A DNA stretch of 64,000 bases from the NCBI GenBank assembly GCA_012934845.2, contig WNNJ02003523.1, forward strand, positions 93,352 through 157,351, in the 5' to 3' direction. Within the stretch, counting starts at the first letter, position 1; the number at the start of each line of letters is the position of its first letter. Under the pieces are notes generated by a model. That model had not been told where the DNA came from and did not search any database. It saw only the letters and a program-made list of their open reading frames with translations. Shown one piece after another: positions 19,293 to 29,565 of the stretch. The translations under genes were made by a program, and so were the position numbers. Origin of the DNA: Pomphorhynchus laevis. Its lineage: Eukaryota; Acanthocephala; Palaeacanthocephala; Echinorhynchida; Pomphorhynchidae.

Positions 19293-20180
19293 CTTATTCA
19301 ATTATTTTCCTAGGTGTATGATCCCAACAAATTGATGAAGACTCATTACGAGAGTCATCACTAGGAACATCATTAAACTGTGCAAGTGAAGACATTGAGG
19401 TAAGGTGGCATGTTATTGAACCAGGTTTAATAGCTCTTGTAGATAAGTTTGCACCACTCCGTAGATTACCAAAAAGTAAAGCTAAATACCCTCCTTGGTT
19501 TGACACTGAATTGCAATATGCTCTCAAACATAGGAATCGTCTATTTGAACTAAGCCGACATCAGAATAATTTTAAAAAGCGGTATACAATGTTCCGAAAT
19601 TTCGTCAATCGCCTTAAGATTACAAAAAGGCAAAGTTTTGAAGATCAATTAGCTTTACAAATTGATACAGAACCAAAAAAATTTTGGGCTTATGTGAAAG
19701 GATCCAGAGCTCTGCTACCAGCTATTTCATCTTTAAGAGACTGTAACACTCGAGTGACATCGCCAAACAGTATGACAGAAGTGTTTGCATCCGCTTTCGA
19801 GCTAATACAAGATGTTTTCTCTAGCATGTGTGGAGATGCAGCATCACAACAAGTAGAAATTGATTCTCCAGTTTTAACGCTAACAGCACATGAGGTTTTT
19901 GTTGAATTGGCTAGGTTATCTAGATCATCAGCAGCAGGCCCAGATGATATCCACCCCAACTTCTTAAGTTACTTGCTCCTGTTCTGGCTAAGCTATTATC
20001 CTCCATATTTGAGCTGAGCTTGCGCATCTCGAAGTTACCTGCTGCCTGGAAAAAAGCGATTGTAGTACCAATTTATAAAAATATTGAAAAGATGATCCGA
20101 ATAATTATAAGGCAATAAGTCTAACTAGTGTTGTATGCAAAGTGATTGAGCGCATACTAAACAGACGCATATATTATTAT
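19293..20180 (+). pseudogene. LINE-A ORF2, linker and RT N-terminal part
   Basis: Resumes LINE-A after Gypsy-M. The first 150 bases are out of frame. LVDKFAPLRR and KYPPWFDTELQYALKHRNRL begin near 19440, then FVNRLKITKRQSFEDQ, KKFWAYVKGSRALLP and RSSAAGPDDIHPNF (RT N-terminal motif), frame 19511-20017. After a frameshift come PAAWKKAIVVPIYKN, KAISLTSVVCKVIERILNRRI at 20018-20170. LINE-E cuts in at about 20171; the gene resumes at 28320. Compared with LINE-F the order and spacing are normal. Confidence 0.82.
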
Positions 20181-20293
20181 TCTTACAAGGCTTAGCCATA
20201 AGGCTATTTTGCCTGATCACAGTAAAAAAACGATAAAACTAAAAAATAAGAAATGAAGAAAAAGAAGTCAGCAAGCAAAAATAAAAATAGAAA

Positions 20294-22632
20294 TCACTGC
20301 AAATATGTCCATGACTCGTTTCTCGTCTTCTTGATGATCCATGTCTTTAATAATTTTTTGAACAAATGCAGACTCCGGGCGGAAGCGATTTCCTCAGGCA
20401 GAGAATTCCAAATATTAAGTACCCTGTGCGACAATCTCCAACACTTTGGATACCTACCATGCCTTGTTTTATAGACAGTTTTGCTGTGACCTCTCAAAAT
20501 CGATGAACGTAATGTGATCGAACCACTCGGATAACCGTCCAACCGGTGTACAAGTGCATACATTCCTATTAAGTCAAGAAACAAAAATCGTGATGACATC
20601 GGTTGAATTCTTAGCAAATCCAATCGAGATGCGTAATCCACTCTCGCATTCGAACATAAACGAGAACCTCGCCTTAGGACTGACTCAATATCTGTCCTTT
20701 CTTGTTTGGTGACCGGGAAAGAAGCCTGAATTGCATACACTAAATGCGGACGAACCAACGTGTTAAACAAATTTCTAAAGACATTCGTGGTAATCTTAAG
20801 GAATGAGTTCTTTACAATATATAGAGCACGAGTAGCGCTTTTTATTGCTCTTTCACTATTAAGTTTAGTTTTTAATGATGCCTGCACGATAATTCATAAA
20901 TCCCTATGATGTGATACTTCAGTGAGAAGAACATCTCCGATATGATATGTAAAATTACTGGATTTTTTACCCATCCTCATAAGTATACACTTATCAACGT
21001 TAAGATGTAATCCAGTAGAGAGGCACCAATCATGAACGCGATCCAAGTCTGCCTGTAAAGAATTACAATCATCAATATCTCGTATAGCAGTCCAAATTTT
21101 AAGATCATCAGCGAATGCCAAGTGAGAGTTCTCAATACGTAAGAGTAAATCGTTAAGGAACGTGATGAATAATAGAGGACCTAATGCAGAACCCTGAGGG
21201 ACACCTGTCGACATACTTCTTTCTGCAGATAAAGACTCACCAACTCTTACCTTAAACGTACGCAATGAAAGAAAATTTTCAATCCAAGAGCAGATTACAC
21301 GAGGGACGCCGTAGTGAATTAAGAGTGACACAAGACCTTTATGTGGAACACGATCAAAGGCTTTCGAAAAATCTAGAAATACGACGTCGAGACAAAGTCC
21401 TGAGCTTAGTACTTCCATTCAACTCTCTCACGGTAAGCAAGTTAGATAGACATGAACGGCCTTGTCTGAATCCGTGTTGAGAATCAGTAAGAATACTGTT
21501 AAAGTTTAGATGCTCGAGTAGCCTTTTGGCAATAACTCGTTCTAGTAATTTAGAGAGAACACTGGTCAAACTGATAGGGCGAAAATCTAAACAAGCAGTT
21601 GCTGGCTGTTTTTTAGGGATTGGCACAACAATAGAAGACTTCTATATTGCAGGAATCCACGAATTGATCAGGCTAAATAAAAATATATGAGCTAAAACAC
21701 TACTTACGGCAGGTCCAACCGCATTAATTAGGTAAGGTGAAATATCACCCGGACCAGGAGAGCCAAATCGGTTAAGCCTAGTGATTAGGTGCAATACTTC
21801 AGATGCACTGATTGGCTTAACGAGATTCTGAGTAATATTGTGAATGGGATACCATTTTAAAGAGTAAATATCCGAAACAATAGTCGACGGAGAATGGAAG
21901 CTGTCCGCTAGGCATTCAGCGATTTCAGACTCAGTAGATTAAACATATTCACCTAAAGTAATGAATGCTATATTAGAGGGAAGTAGCCTTGAACCTTTCA
22001 CATATGACCAACAACGCTTTGGTTGATTCCCGATGCAATTTTCAATACCATCTTCAAATGCTATTCGCTTATGTATTTTCAATTTATTGCAGAGGTTGCG
22101 CACGTACCGATACCTATCTAAGTTTTCAGGATGGGTTTGAGTGGTAGCCCACAGGGCATTGCGCAGTTTCAACACTGCACGAAATTCATGATCAAACCAC
22201 TGAGGGCGAGTGGACTTAATAAAAGTTCTCCGTTTCGGAGCGAACTTATCTGACAAATTTAAGAAAACGTCATAAAGAATGGTCAGCAGATCTGAAACAG
22301 TAGTAGCCCTATAACTACGATACAAAATGTTATAGAAATTAGCTAAGAGATGTTGGGTATCCACCCGAGTCCAATTTCGTTTTGGATAACCCAATTTTGA
22401 CCTACAAACGATCTTGGACACTAATTTAACAGAGAGAGCATAGTGATCACTGTTACCAAGAGGAGGATAATACGCAATACAGTCGATATCTCCAGTACAT
22501 CTTGTAAACACAAGATCTAGAGTAGCACCGTTGACATGAGTTGGTTGTCTACAATGTTGCACTAAAAGTAGGTCAGCAAGAAATAAATCACGAAATTGTT
22601 TTGATACGCCTAAGCAGGGTTGATACCCATTC
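20294..22632 (-). pseudogene. LINE-E ORF2, second half (APE end and RT)
   Basis: From 22632 downward: APE end with ATLDLVFTRC and PPLGNSDHYALS. Linker with TRPQWFDHEFRAVLK and KRCWSYVKGSRLLP stops near 21939. RT N-terminal part is in broken frames; VPIPKKQPATACLDFRPISL and QHGFRQGRSCLSNLL follow, then a frameshift near 21400. VVFLDFSKAFDRVPHK, TGVPQGSALGPLLF and LAFADDLKIW (catalytic Asp pair) lie in 21418-20894. One stop at 20892 precedes the thumb: QASLKTKLNSERA, then LRGHSKTVYKTRHGRYPK and HRVLNIWNSLPEEI, ending at 20294. RT active site intact; frame broken at least three times. Confidence 0.85.
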
Positions 22633-22633
22633 T

Positions 22634-22770
22634 ATGCTTAATAAACTACTTACATTATATGTTATAATAAACTTCATTATATGCTTAATAAACTACTTCC
22701 ATTATATGCTTAATTATATGCTTAATTATATGCTTAGTTCTTCATTATATGCTTAATAAACTACTTACAA
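22634..22770 (+). repeat. tandem monomers in LINE-F 5' UTR
   Basis: Variants of TATGCTTAATAAACTACTT recur: full-length units at about 22634, 22680 and 22748 with shortened ones (TATGCTTAATTA and others) between. LINE-B has a single unit at its 5' end. The likely role is promoter monomers, as in some other LINEs; this is inference. Confidence 0.75.
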
Positions 22771-22837
22771 ATTGGAACTACTTACACAATACAAATTCGA
22801 CACAGACAATTATACCGAAGAACCAATATCAAACATC

Positions 22838-24073
22838 ATGGTCAAACAGAGGAAGACTACAAAGCGAGCTATTGCAACAAAGTTTGTGGATCATCAGATT
22901 CAATGTTCTAGTGAAGATTGTAGTGTGTGGACAAGTGTATCGTTTCCGGAGGAAAAGAAATCTGCGCTATCGAATAAATCATTTTACTGTGGGTACTGCT
23001 GCGCATCTTTGCTAATTCATTTGAAGGGCCATTGTGACGAGAAAATATCTACAAATGCTTCGGAAAGGAACACATATTCAAAAAGTTGCATCGATCGGGA
23101 AGTACAAAGTTCTGGCGAATCAGATACCTATAAAGATATACCCATTCAAGAGTTTCACGTTCAGAACACTAAAAATACAAATAGCGAAATACCAAGTTCA
23201 TCCCGTATCTGGAAAAAAGGTCATCCAAATTCACGCGTGATGCAAACGTTGAGTAAGAAATTTGAAGGCAATAGTGCGTCGTCAATATCGGTTGTTAGTG
23301 GTGAGCCGTCGGTGTCGCTGGACAATGATGCTTTGAAGGTATCGGACAATTACGAAGTATCGTCTATATCGGTGATTAATGATTATCGCAATGAAATCGG
23401 TATAACTGGAGTCACCGATGAACGAGCTTCACACAATGATACAGACGTCGATATAGATAATGTTCACTCAGCTTTCAAGTGTATTTGTTCAAATGAGATG
23501 GAACAAGGGCGAGACGCAAGAAGCAAACCGGATGAGGGTGGTGACGGCAGCGATTCTTTCAGCAAAAAAACGTATTTTGATAATAAAAGTCACACAGATC
23601 GCAATCATACATTAAATAGGGGCTGTAACATACTTATTTGGGGTTTAGATGAGTCATCAGCCTCAAGTGCACAGGAGCGGCTTGATGATGATATTGCCGG
23701 TTTACGTGTGTTCTTTTCTAATTTGCTCGAAAAAGGTGAGGAAGAGGTCGCATCGTCTATTTTAGTAAGGCAGCTCTATAGGTTGGGTAAGAAAAACGAT
23801 AGATCACGATTGCTAAAGGTTGTGTTAGGATCGGCAGAGCAAGCAAAGTGTCTTTTAGACCGTGGTTATCGACTTAAAGGTAACAAAATACGAATTTTAC
23901 GTGATCTTTCTCTCGAAGACAGGCAAAAATTGAAGGATATCAAGGCGGAACTTCATTACAGGCTGCAAAACGGTGAATCGAATCTGTGCATTCGAAATTT
24001 TCGGGTTGTGAGGTGGCGTCCTGCAGTTCGATGGAGATCGATCAATCTTTCTCTAGACCTTACAACGCCATGA
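22838..24073 (+). CDS. LINE-F ORF1 protein
   Basis: 411 residues from ATG 22838 (MVKQRKTTKR, the same start as LINE-B). A longer in-frame reading from 22772 lacks an ATG. Finger: C23-x4-C28-SVW, then FYCGYCC (C51, C54, C55). The middle (about 60-260) is acidic and Ser-rich with no recognised fold. The C-terminal domain from about 262 has CNILIWGL, RQLYRLGKK, SRLLKVVLGSAEQAKCLL, YRLKGNKIRILRDLS and NLCIRNFRVVRWRP. A role as RNA-binding particle protein is inferred from position and family. No lesion seen. The last 43 bases overlap ORF2. Confidence 0.9.
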   Translation: MVKQRKTTKRAIATKFVDHQIQCSSEDCSVWTSVSFPEEKKSALSNKSFYCGYCCASLLIHLKGHCDEKISTNASERNTYSKSCIDREVQSSGESDTYKDIPIQEFHVQNTKNTNSEIPSSSRIWKKGHPNSRVMQTLSKKFEGNSASSISVVSGEPSVSLDNDALKVSDNYEVSSISVINDYRNEIGITGVTDERASHNDTDVDIDNVHSAFKCICSNEMEQGRDARSKPDEGGDGSDSFSKKTYFDNKSHTDRNHTLNRGCNILIWGLDESSASSAQERLDDDIAGLRVFFSNLLEKGEEEVASSILVRQLYRLGKKNDRSRLLKVVLGSAEQAKCLLDRGYRLKGNKIRILRDLSLEDRQKLKDIKAELHYRLQNGESNLCIRNFRVVRWRPAVRWRSINLSLDLTTP

Positions 24074-26952
24074 TTGGACATCTAGTGGATATATGTTTGG
24101 AAAGGAAGTTGCCATCTAATTGTTCAGAGAGAATATGTAATAATGAATGTCCTCTGGTGGTAGGTTACTCCAATATCAGAAGCTTACCTGCTCAATTGTC
24201 TGAAGTGCAGCAGTTTATATCTTTTAAAGATTTTGACGTGTTTTGCATTTCTGAGTCATGGCTTCATTATCAAATTAATGATGACCTTATGGCTATCTCT
24301 GGGTATCGACTTTTGAGAGCAGATAGAGTTGCAGGTCGTCGTGGCGGGGGTGTTGCTGCTTATATTAAAAACACCTTATCAATTACGAAGATTACTGAAT
24401 TGTGCGATGATCACTATTCATTCGAGTTATTGTCATTCTGCGTCAATGATACTCATTGTTCAATAGATATTTGCGTCGTATACAGATCACCCTCAGTTCA
24501 TACACAGTTAGATCTTCTGAAAAATCAGTTAAGATCATTCTGCTCCTCAAATTATTTCTTCCTTATTGGGGATTTTAATCTTCCTCAAGTTAACTGGATT
24601 AGTAACAACCGGTATTACTATAATGTCGAAAACTGCGAGCTTGCTGAATTCTTGCTGGCAGAGCTTCTCCTGATCCAACATATTAATCAGCCAACATGTA
24701 TATCGTCTCAACCAGAGACAATATTAGATCTTGGGTTTACCAAGCGCATTGAAGATGTAATCAGAGTTGATTTCGAGTCTCCTTTAGGAACCAGTGACCA
24801 TTGTGTGATTTCAGTACAGATTGCTCACACTTTACAACGACGATCTAAGTGCAGTGGCATCGGAAAGCGTAATTGGAATCGAGTAAATGTGGAAGATCTC
24901 CAACTCTATAGTCATCAGCTGAACTTCGGATCTGCTGATCTTCCAATTGATGATCATTTATCGTTAGTGACCAGTAACCTCATAACCATTTCGGATACGT
25001 TTGCACCAATAAGAAATAGGGCTTACAAGACGACAACGCCATTGTGGTTCGACAATGAGTTGGAGACTACGATAAAGGAAAGAAATCGATTATGGCGAAT
25101 CTCTCAACGTAACACTGTTACGCACCGTGAGTACAAAACTCTTCGCAATCTATGCAACCAACTAAAACGCTCAAAAAGAAAAACATTTGAAGAGGGTATT
25201 GCTTCTGACATTAACAGGTCACCTAAACGTTTTTGGGCATACGTTAGACATCGTCGAATCCTACCTTCTACGATTAATTGTGTACGTTTAGAAAGTGGTG
25301 ATGTAGTTGACAAGGAGGCTATTGTGGAAGCTCTTGCAAGCAGTTTTGTAGTATCTCCATCCTCGCAATCGAATATTGACCAGATACAGTACCCGCCCAA
25401 CTTACAATCTAACTTACCAATATCTCCTATTAATGTCATTGAAGTTCAGTCTGAACTCCATAAATTAAATAGTTTTGGCTCTGCAGGACCAGATGGTGTA
25501 TCCCCTTTTCTTTTGCGTACTCTGTCGCACATTATTGCTCCAAGCCTTACGTCTCTATTTCATCGAAGCTTACAGTATTCGTGGATTCCTGATGATTGGA
25601 AAAGGGCAATTGTTGTACCTATTCCAAAGAAACAGTTGGCACTAACTTGTTCAGATTTTAGACCAATTAGTCTTACCAGTGTTATTTCTAAAATTATGGA
25701 GAGACTCATTGCGAAGAGAATACGTGAACATCTAAATTTATATCAAATTCTTGATGATTCTCAGCACGGCTTCCGACCTGGTCGCTCGTGCCTAACTAAT
25801 CTGTTGAATGCTCGCGAACATTGGGTAGCTGCTCTTAGTTCGGGTCTTACAGTTGATATAATATTTCTTGATTTCTCTAAGGCCTTTGATAGAGTTCCAC
25901 ATGCTGGTTTAGATTCACTACTACGTCATTACGGTGTACCTACGACAATTTGCAACTGGATTAAGACATTTCTCGAGGATCGATCATTCGTTGTGCGATT
26001 AGATGAAGTTTTGTCAACAGCTCGACGTGTTCATTCGGGTGTTCCTCAGGGCACGGTCCTAGGTCCACTTCTCTTTATCATCTTTTTGAATGACCTACTC
26101 CTAAGGTTAAAGTGTCCTCACCTGGCATTTGCTGACGATGTTAAAATATGGGCAACAACCCAAAACGAGGCGGATTGTGAATTTTTACAATGTGACCTTA
26201 ACCGTATCGGGACTTGGTGTAATAGCACTGGCTTGATACTCAACGCGACAAAATGTGTATGGATCAGATTGGGTAGAGATAAAACTCATTTCGATTACAA
26301 AATAAATGGACACTCAATCAAGCGAGTCTCAGAACATCCCGACCTGGGAGTGATAATTCACGAATCGCTAAAGACAAGAGCAAATAGTGATCACGCGCGG
26401 TTAAAAGCGATACGTGCCTTATACTGCATAAAAATGACTTTTGCAAAATTATCGCCGCAAATCTTCGCCAAACTTTATTGTGCCCTAGTAAGACCACATC
26501 TTGAGTATTGTGTACAGGCAACCTTTCCAACGACCAGGAGTGAGTTGAATAACTTGGAAAGTGTAATGAGACGAGCTTCTCGGATGTGTTGTCAAGGAAG
26601 CTTTATTTCAAGATTAAGATGTTTGAACGTTTTATCAGTGAGGTATCGGTATCTTTTTCTTGATCTGATTACACTTTGGAAAATTGTACATTCAGCTGAT
26701 GGCTTTCCTTTGGGTGTAGTTAGATTTCGAGATAATTCGAGATTGCGAGGCCATTGTAAGATGCTTTTTAAAAAATTACCGGGTAAGCTGCGAAAATTTT
26801 ACAGACTGTCTGAACGGGCAGTAGATGTTTGGAATAGTTTGCCTGAACCTATCGCTGCCATCACCAATTTCCTCGCTTTCAAAAACAGGGTTCGACGTTG
26901 GATATACGTCCAGGCTGATTTGTCACCTTTTCTAACCTACCCATTTGGTTGA
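24031..26952 (+). CDS. LINE-F ORF2, APE endonuclease plus reverse transcriptase
   Basis: 973 residues from ATG 24031, which lies in the ORF1 codons for RW. The frame is open upstream to about 23986 but without ATG. APE: GYSNIRS (Asn48), CISESWL (Glu75), RRGGGVAAYI (103-112), VVYRSP (149-154), GDFNLPQVNW (Asp181, Asn183), GTSDHC (Asp256, His257). RT: AGPDGVSPFLL (485-495), DWKRAIVVPIPKK (522-534), DFRPISLTS (542-550), QHGFRPGRSCLTNLL (578-592), IIFLDFSKAFDRV (610-622), SGVPQGTVLGPLLF (669-682), LAFADDVKIW (698-707; Asp702, Asp703). Thumb and C-terminal region end with ERAVDVWNSLPEPI. Complete with all expected residues; would perform target-primed reverse transcription in the nucleus. Confidence 0.92.
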   Translation: MEIDQSFSRPYNAMIGHLVDICLERKLPSNCSERICNNECPLVVGYSNIRSLPAQLSEVQQFISFKDFDVFCISESWLHYQINDDLMAISGYRLLRADRVAGRRGGGVAAYIKNTLSITKITELCDDHYSFELLSFCVNDTHCSIDICVVYRSPSVHTQLDLLKNQLRSFCSSNYFFLIGDFNLPQVNWISNNRYYYNVENCELAEFLLAELLLIQHINQPTCISSQPETILDLGFTKRIEDVIRVDFESPLGTSDHCVISVQIAHTLQRRSKCSGIGKRNWNRVNVEDLQLYSHQLNFGSADLPIDDHLSLVTSNLITISDTFAPIRNRAYKTTTPLWFDNELETTIKERNRLWRISQRNTVTHREYKTLRNLCNQLKRSKRKTFEEGIASDINRSPKRFWAYVRHRRILPSTINCVRLESGDVVDKEAIVEALASSFVVSPSSQSNIDQIQYPPNLQSNLPISPINVIEVQSELHKLNSFGSAGPDGVSPFLLRTLSHIIAPSLTSLFHRSLQYSWIPDDWKRAIVVPIPKKQLALTCSDFRPISLTSVISKIMERLIAKRIREHLNLYQILDDSQHGFRPGRSCLTNLLNAREHWVAALSSGLTVDIIFLDFSKAFDRVPHAGLDSLLRHYGVPTTICNWIKTFLEDRSFVVRLDEVLSTARRVHSGVPQGTVLGPLLFIIFLNDLLLRLKCPHLAFADDVKIWATTQNEADCEFLQCDLNRIGTWCNSTGLILNATKCVWIRLGRDKTHFDYKINGHSIKRVSEHPDLGVIIHESLKTRANSDHARLKAIRALYCIKMTFAKLSPQIFAKLYCALVRPHLEYCVQATFPTTRSELNNLESVMRRASRMCCQGSFISRLRCLNVLSVRYRYLFLDLITLWKIVHSADGFPLGVVRFRDNSRLRGHCKMLFKKLPGKLRKFYRLSERAVDVWNSLPEPIAAITNFLAFKNRVRRWIYVQADLSPFLTYPFG

Positions 26953-27022
26953 TCTTTTTTTCTGTATTGTGTGATCGGCTTAAAGCCTTATGGCTAAGTC
27001 TGAACTTGATAATAATAATAAT
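26953..27022 (+). other. 3' UTR, hairpin and TAA tail of LINE-F
   Basis: AGCC-TTAT-GGCT at 26984-26995, then 20 bases and GATAATAATAATAAT. The same hairpin occurs at 20193-20204 (LINE-E, reversed), 29633-29644, 42318-42329 and 45902-45913. Confidence 0.75.
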
Positions 27023-27026
27023 ATTC

Positions 27027-27637
27027 CAATCTACATTCGGAAGGTTGAAGTCACCTAAAAGGAAGAATCGTTGGGATGAACAAAAATTAGATAAATAATC
27101 CTTAAGCCGATCTGTTATCAAAGTGAAAGAGGGAGATCTATAAACAACACAAACATTTAATTTTAACAATTGATGATTAACAGTAAAAGACAGACACTCA
27201 TATGACCACTCGGAATCACAAAGATATGATATATTTGATGTTGAGAGATCGTAACGAACGAATGCTACAACTCCTCCACCTCGCATACCAGGAAAGCGAT
27301 CCGCTCTTATTAACTTATAACCTACAGCATAAAACAGATTATCAGAGATGCCACTATGTAACCAAGATTCTGAAGTACAGAATATATCATAATGATTATC
27401 AGCAATATGGTCGAGCAAGAAAGGAAATTGAGATTGAAGACTTCTAACGTTTGAGTAACCAATATGAAGCAGAATCTCTGATGACGTAAAGGTTTTGCTA
27501 GTTTTATCATATACCTCAGAAAAATCAATTAAATCATCAAAATTGGAATCAGAATAAAACCCATACTCTAGTTTGGGAGAAGCGGGGTCCAACGTACTGA
27601 TGGTCGCCACCGAACTACTTGAAAATTTCTTATGCAT
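27027..27637 (-). pseudogene. LINE-E ORF2, APE N-terminal part
   Basis: ATG at 27637 (MHKKFSSSSVA) overlaps the ORF1 end by 70 bases. Motifs: GYSNVRSLQSQ, CTSESWLH, GMRGGGVVAFVR, VVYRSP, LLGDFNLPNVDWN. The frame is clean until LINE-F interrupts at 27022. Reading beyond is the tail of LINE-F, not LINE-E. Confidence 0.85.
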
Positions 27638-28270
27638 AGATTCGTCTCTCCTTTGCTTATTCTACCTTGTAGCTCCTCGCGAGCCTTCCTCAATTTCAAA
27701 CGCTCATCAAAATTAATGTCTCTCAGTATTCTTATAGTAGAATCTTTTAAGAGGTAACCACGATGAAGCAACATCTTAGCGTGGTCAGCAGAACTCAAGA
27801 CGACCTTCAATAAGCGAGGTTTCTCTGTTGTACGCTTCCCAAGTCGAATCAAACTCCGAACTTGCAGCTTCATAGCTACATTCTTATCATCTTCCTTAAG
27901 AAGTCTGGTAAATACTGCACGCACACGAGAAACGTCTTCATCAACTCTTACTTGGGAATTGATCATACACGACTCTTCAATTCCACTCAAAATAAAATTC
28001 ATACTTCTGTCGTAATTCCGAATCCTTACTTTTCTTATATTGGCTGCTCTGCCTGAGGAATTGCCCTCGTCATCAACAATTGCATCGCATGAAGTTACAG
28101 TCTTTCTCAGTTCATAATTTAAATCCCCACTATTTGACGATTCAGTTCGTCTGTGTTTGTAAATCTCAGCCGCTATTCTTTTGTCGATCAAAAAATTGTC
28201 AGAAGTTTCGTTGGATTCACGTGAACTCTCATGTACCCGTATTGAACTTGCCGTGGCGATATTCTGTGAT
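27568..28270 (-). CDS. LINE-E ORF1, C-terminal part
   Basis: Open from about 28270; an internal ATG at 28191 gives 207 residues. Acidic Ser-rich stretch, then the conserved domain: MNFILSGIEES, RSLIRLGKR, PRLLKVVLSSADHAKMLL, STIRILRDINFDERLKL, NLCIRNFQVVRWRPSVRW. The finger is absent, so the 5' end is truncated at the filler sequence 28276-28327. No internal stop in this piece. Confidence 0.82.
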
Positions 28271-28327
28271 ACTCAAAAGTATATTATACTTTTTTTTATC
28301 ATTTGAGTATATCATACTCAAATGATA
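28271..28327. repeat. palindromic filler at LINE-E 5' junction
   Basis: Contains a 14-bp perfect inverted repeat with a 3-base loop (28297-28310 and 28314-28327) and a smaller palindrome AGTATATTATACT upstream. It separates truncated LINE-E ORF1 from resumed LINE-A coding sequence, whose first bases (ATGATTATTTGAG) resemble the palindrome arms. Confidence 0.75.
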
Positions 28328-29565
28328 TATGATTATTTGAGTTCGCTGAGAATTCTCAATAATGCACAGCATGGATTTCGCCCCCGGCGTTCATGTCTTA
28401 CAAACTTATCACATGCTCGTGAAGATTGGGTTGGGCATATTTCTAACGGGTACTGTATTGACGTAATATTTCTTGACTTGAGTCGGGCTTTTGGTAGGGT
28501 GCCCCACAAAATGCTAATTTCAACCCTTGAGTCTTATACAGTCAATCGCTCCATTATAAGCTAGATTTAAGATTTTCTTAAAGATAGATCTTTTGCTGTT
28601 CGTGAAGGTCAATGTATGTCGTATTATCGTGCTATCACTTCAGGAGTACCACAGAGATCAGTCCCAGAACACTTGTTGTTTAGCATATTTATAAATCAGC
28701 TACTAGATTTACTTGATGATTGTAGTGTTTTAGCTATTGCCGATGATGTAAAGGTGTGGAAATTGATTAAAACTAACAAGGATCGAAATGACTTTCAAAA
28801 TATCTTAAACATTGTTTATCGATGGTCCTTAAACACGGTAATTGTATTGAATATTAAAAAGTGTGCACATATGAAATTAGGTCATAGCAATGTGAGTCAA
28901 GAATATTTTATTAGCAACGAGTTTGTTGTTACCACGCAGTCTATTCAGGATCTTGGTATAATTGTTCAAAATAATCTTAAAACAGGTGCTAACACTGATT
29001 GGATTTGTAACGCAGCAAGAAGAATGACCAATATTGTCAAAAATTGCTATAAGATTTATCTCCCGTTTGTTTTGTGCGTTTATATAATGCTCTTATAAGA
29101 CCGATATTAGAATATGTGTCGCCAGTAGTCTTTCTGTGTACGCGTACAGAACTTGATTAATTAGAGCGCATACTTCGACGGTTTACGAAATTATGTCCTC
29201 AGGTACGATATTTTTCCTATGAGGCACGAATAAAAAGTTTGAATATGCCGACAGTGCGTGAAAGTTTCCTTCTTTTCGACCTTCTAGCTATGTATCGAAT
29301 AATTAAGGAAGATGAAAATTTTCCAGCAAATAGAGTTGAATTCAATGAACGGGATGGACGTAGAGGGCACTCGAAAGTATTGGTAGTACATGAACACGGA
29401 AAATACCCTCGTAATTTCCGACTGTCCCATCGAGCAGTGAATGTTTAGAATCGTCTTCCAGTTGATGTCGTTGCTGTGCATACAATCAATGAATTTAAAT
29501 CCAATATAAAGAACTGGATTCGAAATGAGAACGAGTAGTGGTTGCTGCAGTACCCATGGTTCTGA
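28320..29565 (+). pseudogene. LINE-A ORF2, RT palm and thumb to the end
   Basis: Resumes at IYDYLSSLRILN, then QHGFRPRRSCLTNL and VIFLDLSRAFGRVPHK (Asp of AFDR changed to Gly). A stop in VNRSIIS follows. Then TSGVPQRSVPEHLLF (GVPQG damaged to PQR) and AIADDVKVWKL (xADD kept). A frameshift near 29060 leads to RPILEYVSPVVFLCTRTE, LRRFTKLCPQVRYF, MPTVRESFLLFDLLAMYR and RRGHSKVLVVHEHGKYPRNF. Stop at about 29563. At least three stops; dead. Confidence 0.85.

Larger units (their letters stand above)
22633..27022 (+). mobile_element. LINE-F, apparently intact CR1/Jockey-like retrotransposon
   Basis: 5' UTR with tandem monomers, ORF1 of 411 residues, overlapping ORF2 of 973 residues, short 3' UTR with AGCC-TTAT-GGCT hairpin and (TAA)n tail. 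Both ORFs are uninterrupted and all catalytic motifs are present. It is the youngest insertion in the LINE-A nest, lying inside LINE-E. Possible target duplication ATTC. Among all elements here it is the best candidate for a recently active copy. Confidence 0.9.
20171..28275 (-). mobile_element. LINE-E, minus-strand non-LTR element split by LINE-F
   Basis: Minus-strand order: ORF1 (28270-27568), APE N-terminus (27637-27027), [LINE-F 22633-27022], APE end, RT (22632-20294), then a 3' UTR with AGCC-TTAT-GGCT hairpin (20193-20204) and TAATAATA tail at 20171-20182. The endonuclease reads GDFNLPNVDWN up to LINE-F and continues on the other side toward FLADLLLVQHC. ATTC on both sides of LINE-F (22629-22632, 27023-27026) may be its target duplication. 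ORF1 lacks the N-terminal finger, so the element is 5' truncated at about 28275. Confidence 0.82.

Noticed and set aside
22772-22837. N-terminal extension of LINE-F ORF1
   Set aside because: It has no ATG, and LINE-B starts at the equivalent of 22838.
28268-29565. Independent 5'-truncated LINE starting at the palindrome
   Set aside because: The RT reading continues that of 19293-20170 at the exact residue, so it is the last piece of LINE-A, with the palindrome belonging to the LINE-E junction.
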